Source: Candidatus Brocadiales bacterium (GTDB taxonomy: Bacteria > Planctomycetota > Brocadiia > Brocadiales > Bathyanammoxibiaceae). Taken from it: DNA of 7,208 bases. The notes below the pieces were generated by a model. That model ran no database searches, was not told the origin of the DNA, and was given only the letters and a program-made list of their open reading frames with translations. The position numbers and the translations under genes were made by a program. The stretch lies in the NCBI GenBank assembly GCA_030586765.1, contig JAUQZZ010000100.1, forward strand, positions 1 to 7,208. The letters are read 5' to 3'. Positions within the stretch are counted from its first letter, which is position 1. Each line of letters starts with the position of its first letter. This document shows positions 5,521-7,208 of this stretch, in pieces.

Positions 5521-5531
5521 CTGTCAGCCTT

Positions 5532-7208
5532 TCAATCCTCTAACCATTTCTTTATATCACTGATAGTGGCTGAAATAGTTTTGAGAGTTTCGGGGTCCTT
5601 ACATAATCTTAAAGACTCCTGGAGGTGTACTAGGGCCTTCTTAGGGTCCTTTTTTTGATTTAGCCAGATTAACCCCAGTGTTCTATGGGCCTCCTCATAG
5701 GCGGGGTCGAGCTCCAGGGCCTTCTCTAAGGATGTAATGGCCTTGTCTGATAAACCCTTTTGTGAATGAAGGTAACCTAAGGCGTAGTGGCCTTTGGCAT
5801 GGAAGGGGTTAAGGGTTAGAGCGGCGAGGAACTTCTTTTCTGCCTCCTCCAGGTCTCCCCTCTTAAGATGGTATAAACCTATATTATAATGGGCATCGGG
5901 GTTTTCAGGCTGGGTCTCCAGGGCCTTTTTAAAATTGACCATTGCCTCCTCATCCCTACCCCCTTCCAGACAAATAACCCCCAGATTGTTCCAGGCCCTG
6001 CTATAGCTCCTCTCTTTCCGTACCTTCTCTTCAGGTCTTGATGCCCCATCCCTTACACACCAGAGGTACTCCTTTACTGCCTTCTCCAGTAGGCCCTTGG
6101 CCTGGTAGGCCACACCCAGGTTATAGTGGGCCCTTGCCTTCATAGGAGACTTCTTTACTGTATCCTCCCAGAAGGTAATCTCATCCTTCCAGACCTTGTT
6201 GTGCTCATAGGCGCCCACAGAGTAGCACAAAAGGATTGTGCTAAAGACCAATACCTCTGCCCTTAAGGCACCTCTTGTACCCAATCCCCCTTTACTCCAT
6301 AGATACCCAATGGCCCTGTGGATGCAAATTCCCCATACCAGACAAAAGCCTATACTGGGGAGGTAGAGACGATACACTACCATAATCTCCTGGAGGGTGA
6401 TAACAGTACTGGTGGGAGAGAGGGTTATAAAAAACCACAACACCCCAAAGGCCAGAAGCTTTCCCTCCTTAGATAGCCCCCTCTTAAACAGTAAAATAAT
6501 AGAAGTACCTAGCAATAGGGTTATCACTCCTAGAGAAAACAATGTGTACCCTTCCCATAGGCCCCTTGACACGGGAAAGTCCACATCCGCATTCAGCCAC
6601 CTGGGCAGGGGCAGCACCAGGAGCTGGATATACTCCACGATGACACTGGCCTGGGTGAGGAGATACTCCCCCTTGCCCCACCTCCAGTTAGGCTCGAAGG
6701 TCCAGCCCCATGCCGTCATCACCCCCAGATAGAAGCTCAGCCCTGCCAGGGCTACGTGGGGGAGGAGGAGCTTTAGTCCCCTTGAGAGAGACGGCCATCT
6801 CCAGTCCTCAGCAACAAAGACCAGGTAGTACAAAAAGAACATAACCGGTGCTGTATATACCTCCTCCCTACACCACAGGCCACAGAGGAGGCTCAGGAGG
6901 CTCCCCAAGTAGGGATAGGCCCTTAACCTTTTCCCTGAGACCGCCCTTATAAAGAGGATTAAGGACAGGAGGTAAAAGAGGGTGGCCATCTCTCCATGCC
7001 TCTGGGTTATATAAGTAACTCCGTGGGTCTGAACGGGATTTGCCACAAAAAACAGGGCAGCAAAGAGGGGCAGGAGGTTCCCAATGGATGCATCTCTTTC
7101 CCAGGGCCCTGCGTAATTTCTACCTGAAAGAGGCGGCCCGCCCTCCCCTTTGCTCAGGAGCAGGCGCCCCATAAAGAAGTACACCAGGATGCCGTTAAGG
7201 AGGTGCAG
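5532..7208 (-). CDS. TMTC/DUF1736-like multi-pass membrane protein with C-terminal TPRs (N-terminus outside window)
   Basis: The frame is open to the right edge, where it reads LHLLNGILVYFFMGRLLL. The GTG at 7184-7182 is therefore internal, and the 558 residues visible lack the true N-terminus. About eight hydrophobic segments fill the first 330 residues. They carry marks of TMTC/DUF1736-type proteins: NPVQTHGVTYITQRHGEMATLFYLLSL (about 57-83), EYLLTQASVIVEYIQLLVLPLPRWLNADVDFPVS (181-214) and VYRLYLPSIGF (278-288). Five TPRs follow at about 357-390, 403-436, 437-470, 471-504 and 505-538; the second is preceded by a 12-residue charged insertion. In eukaryotes TMTC proteins are GT-C O-mannosyltransferases. 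Bacterial relatives are mostly annotated only as TPR proteins and presumably transfer sugar from a lipid carrier outside the inner membrane. The acidic catalytic loop expected near the N-terminus is outside the window. The gene converges on fecR across the palindrome cluster. Confidence 0.82.
   Translation of the reverse strand: MHLLNGILVYFFMGRLLLSKGEGGPPLSGRNYAGPWERDASIGNLLPLFAALFFVANPVQTHGVTYITQRHGEMATLFYLLSLILFIRAVSGKRLRAYPYLGSLLSLLCGLWCREEVYTAPVMFFLYYLVFVAEDWRWPSLSRGLKLLLPHVALAGLSFYLGVMTAWGWTFEPNWRWGKGEYLLTQASVIVEYIQLLVLPLPRWLNADVDFPVSRGLWEGYTLFSLGVITLLLGTSIILLFKRGLSKEGKLLAFGVLWFFITLSPTSTVITLQEIMVVYRLYLPSIGFCLVWGICIHRAIGYLWSKGGLGTRGALRAEVLVFSTILLCYSVGAYEHNKVWKDEITFWEDTVKKSPMKARAHYNLGVAYQAKGLLEKAVKEYLWCVRDGASRPEEKVRKERSYSRAWNNLGVICLEGGRDEEAMVNFKKALETQPENPDAHYNIGLYHLKRGDLEEAEKKFLAALTLNPFHAKGHYALGYLHSQKGLSDKAITSLEKALELDPAYEEAHRTLGLIWLNQKKDPKKALVHLQESLRLCKDPETLKTISATISDIKKWLED

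Noticed and set aside
7182..7184. GTG as the start of the TPR membrane protein
   Set aside because: The frame continues upstream to the window edge with LHLLNGIL, which fits the conserved membrane segment of the family, so the gene is truncated by the window.

Overview
The window looks like chromosomal DNA from an uncultured or environmental Gram-negative bacterium. The outer-membrane beta-barrel end, two secreted proteins and a periplasm-facing cyclase sensor all require a diderm envelope. Base composition is near 50% GC by eye, and the coding style favours AGG/AGA arginine and ATA isoleucine codons. The gene mix (alginate-export-type porin, CHASE2 cyclase, stand-alone FecR protein, TMTC-like TPR membrane protein) and the hairpin-rich intergenic repeats fit lineages such as Planctomycetota (Brocadiales-like), Desulfobacterota or Nitrospirota. 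This placement is inference and weak; no rRNA or other marker gene is present.

Layout. (1) Positions 1-599, plus strand: the C-terminal end of an outer-membrane beta-barrel of the alginate-export type, cut by the left edge. (2) 556-1080, plus: a small secreted protein of unknown function whose start overlaps the porin. (3) 1117-4029, plus: a 970-residue CHASE2 sensor with a class III adenylate cyclase and a TPR-like tail. Its ribosome-binding site and start codon lie in one arm of a 10-bp stem whose other arm holds the stop codon of gene 2. (4) 4030-4165: a spacer with a sigma70-like promoter placed so close to the next ATG that the transcript may be leaderless. (5) 4166-5032, plus: a secreted stand-alone FecR-domain protein. 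(6) 5033-5531: a 499-bp convergent spacer without a gene, almost entirely made of palindromes. It holds a hairpin after fecR, a 62-bp inverted-repeat element, a CATTCTGAG-type repeat, and an approximately 227-bp nested palindrome with several GC-rich hairpins. (7) 5532-7208, minus: a multi-pass membrane protein resembling TMTC/DUF1736 glycosyltransferases followed by five TPRs, cut at its N-terminus by the right edge.

The four plus-strand genes all act at the envelope. The porin and small secreted protein precede a sensor that converts a periplasmic signal into cAMP, and a periplasmic FecR-domain protein follows it. A reasonable inference is an envelope-sensing module (FecR protein and CHASE2 domain outside, cyclase inside), with the cyclase tied to the upstream gene by translational coupling and fecR also transcribed from its own promoter. 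The minus-strand gene is independent and converges on this group across the palindrome cluster. The strongest candidates for something undescribed are the coupling stem at 1077-1118, the heavily expanded CHASE2 domain, and the covarying hairpin array at 5294-5520.
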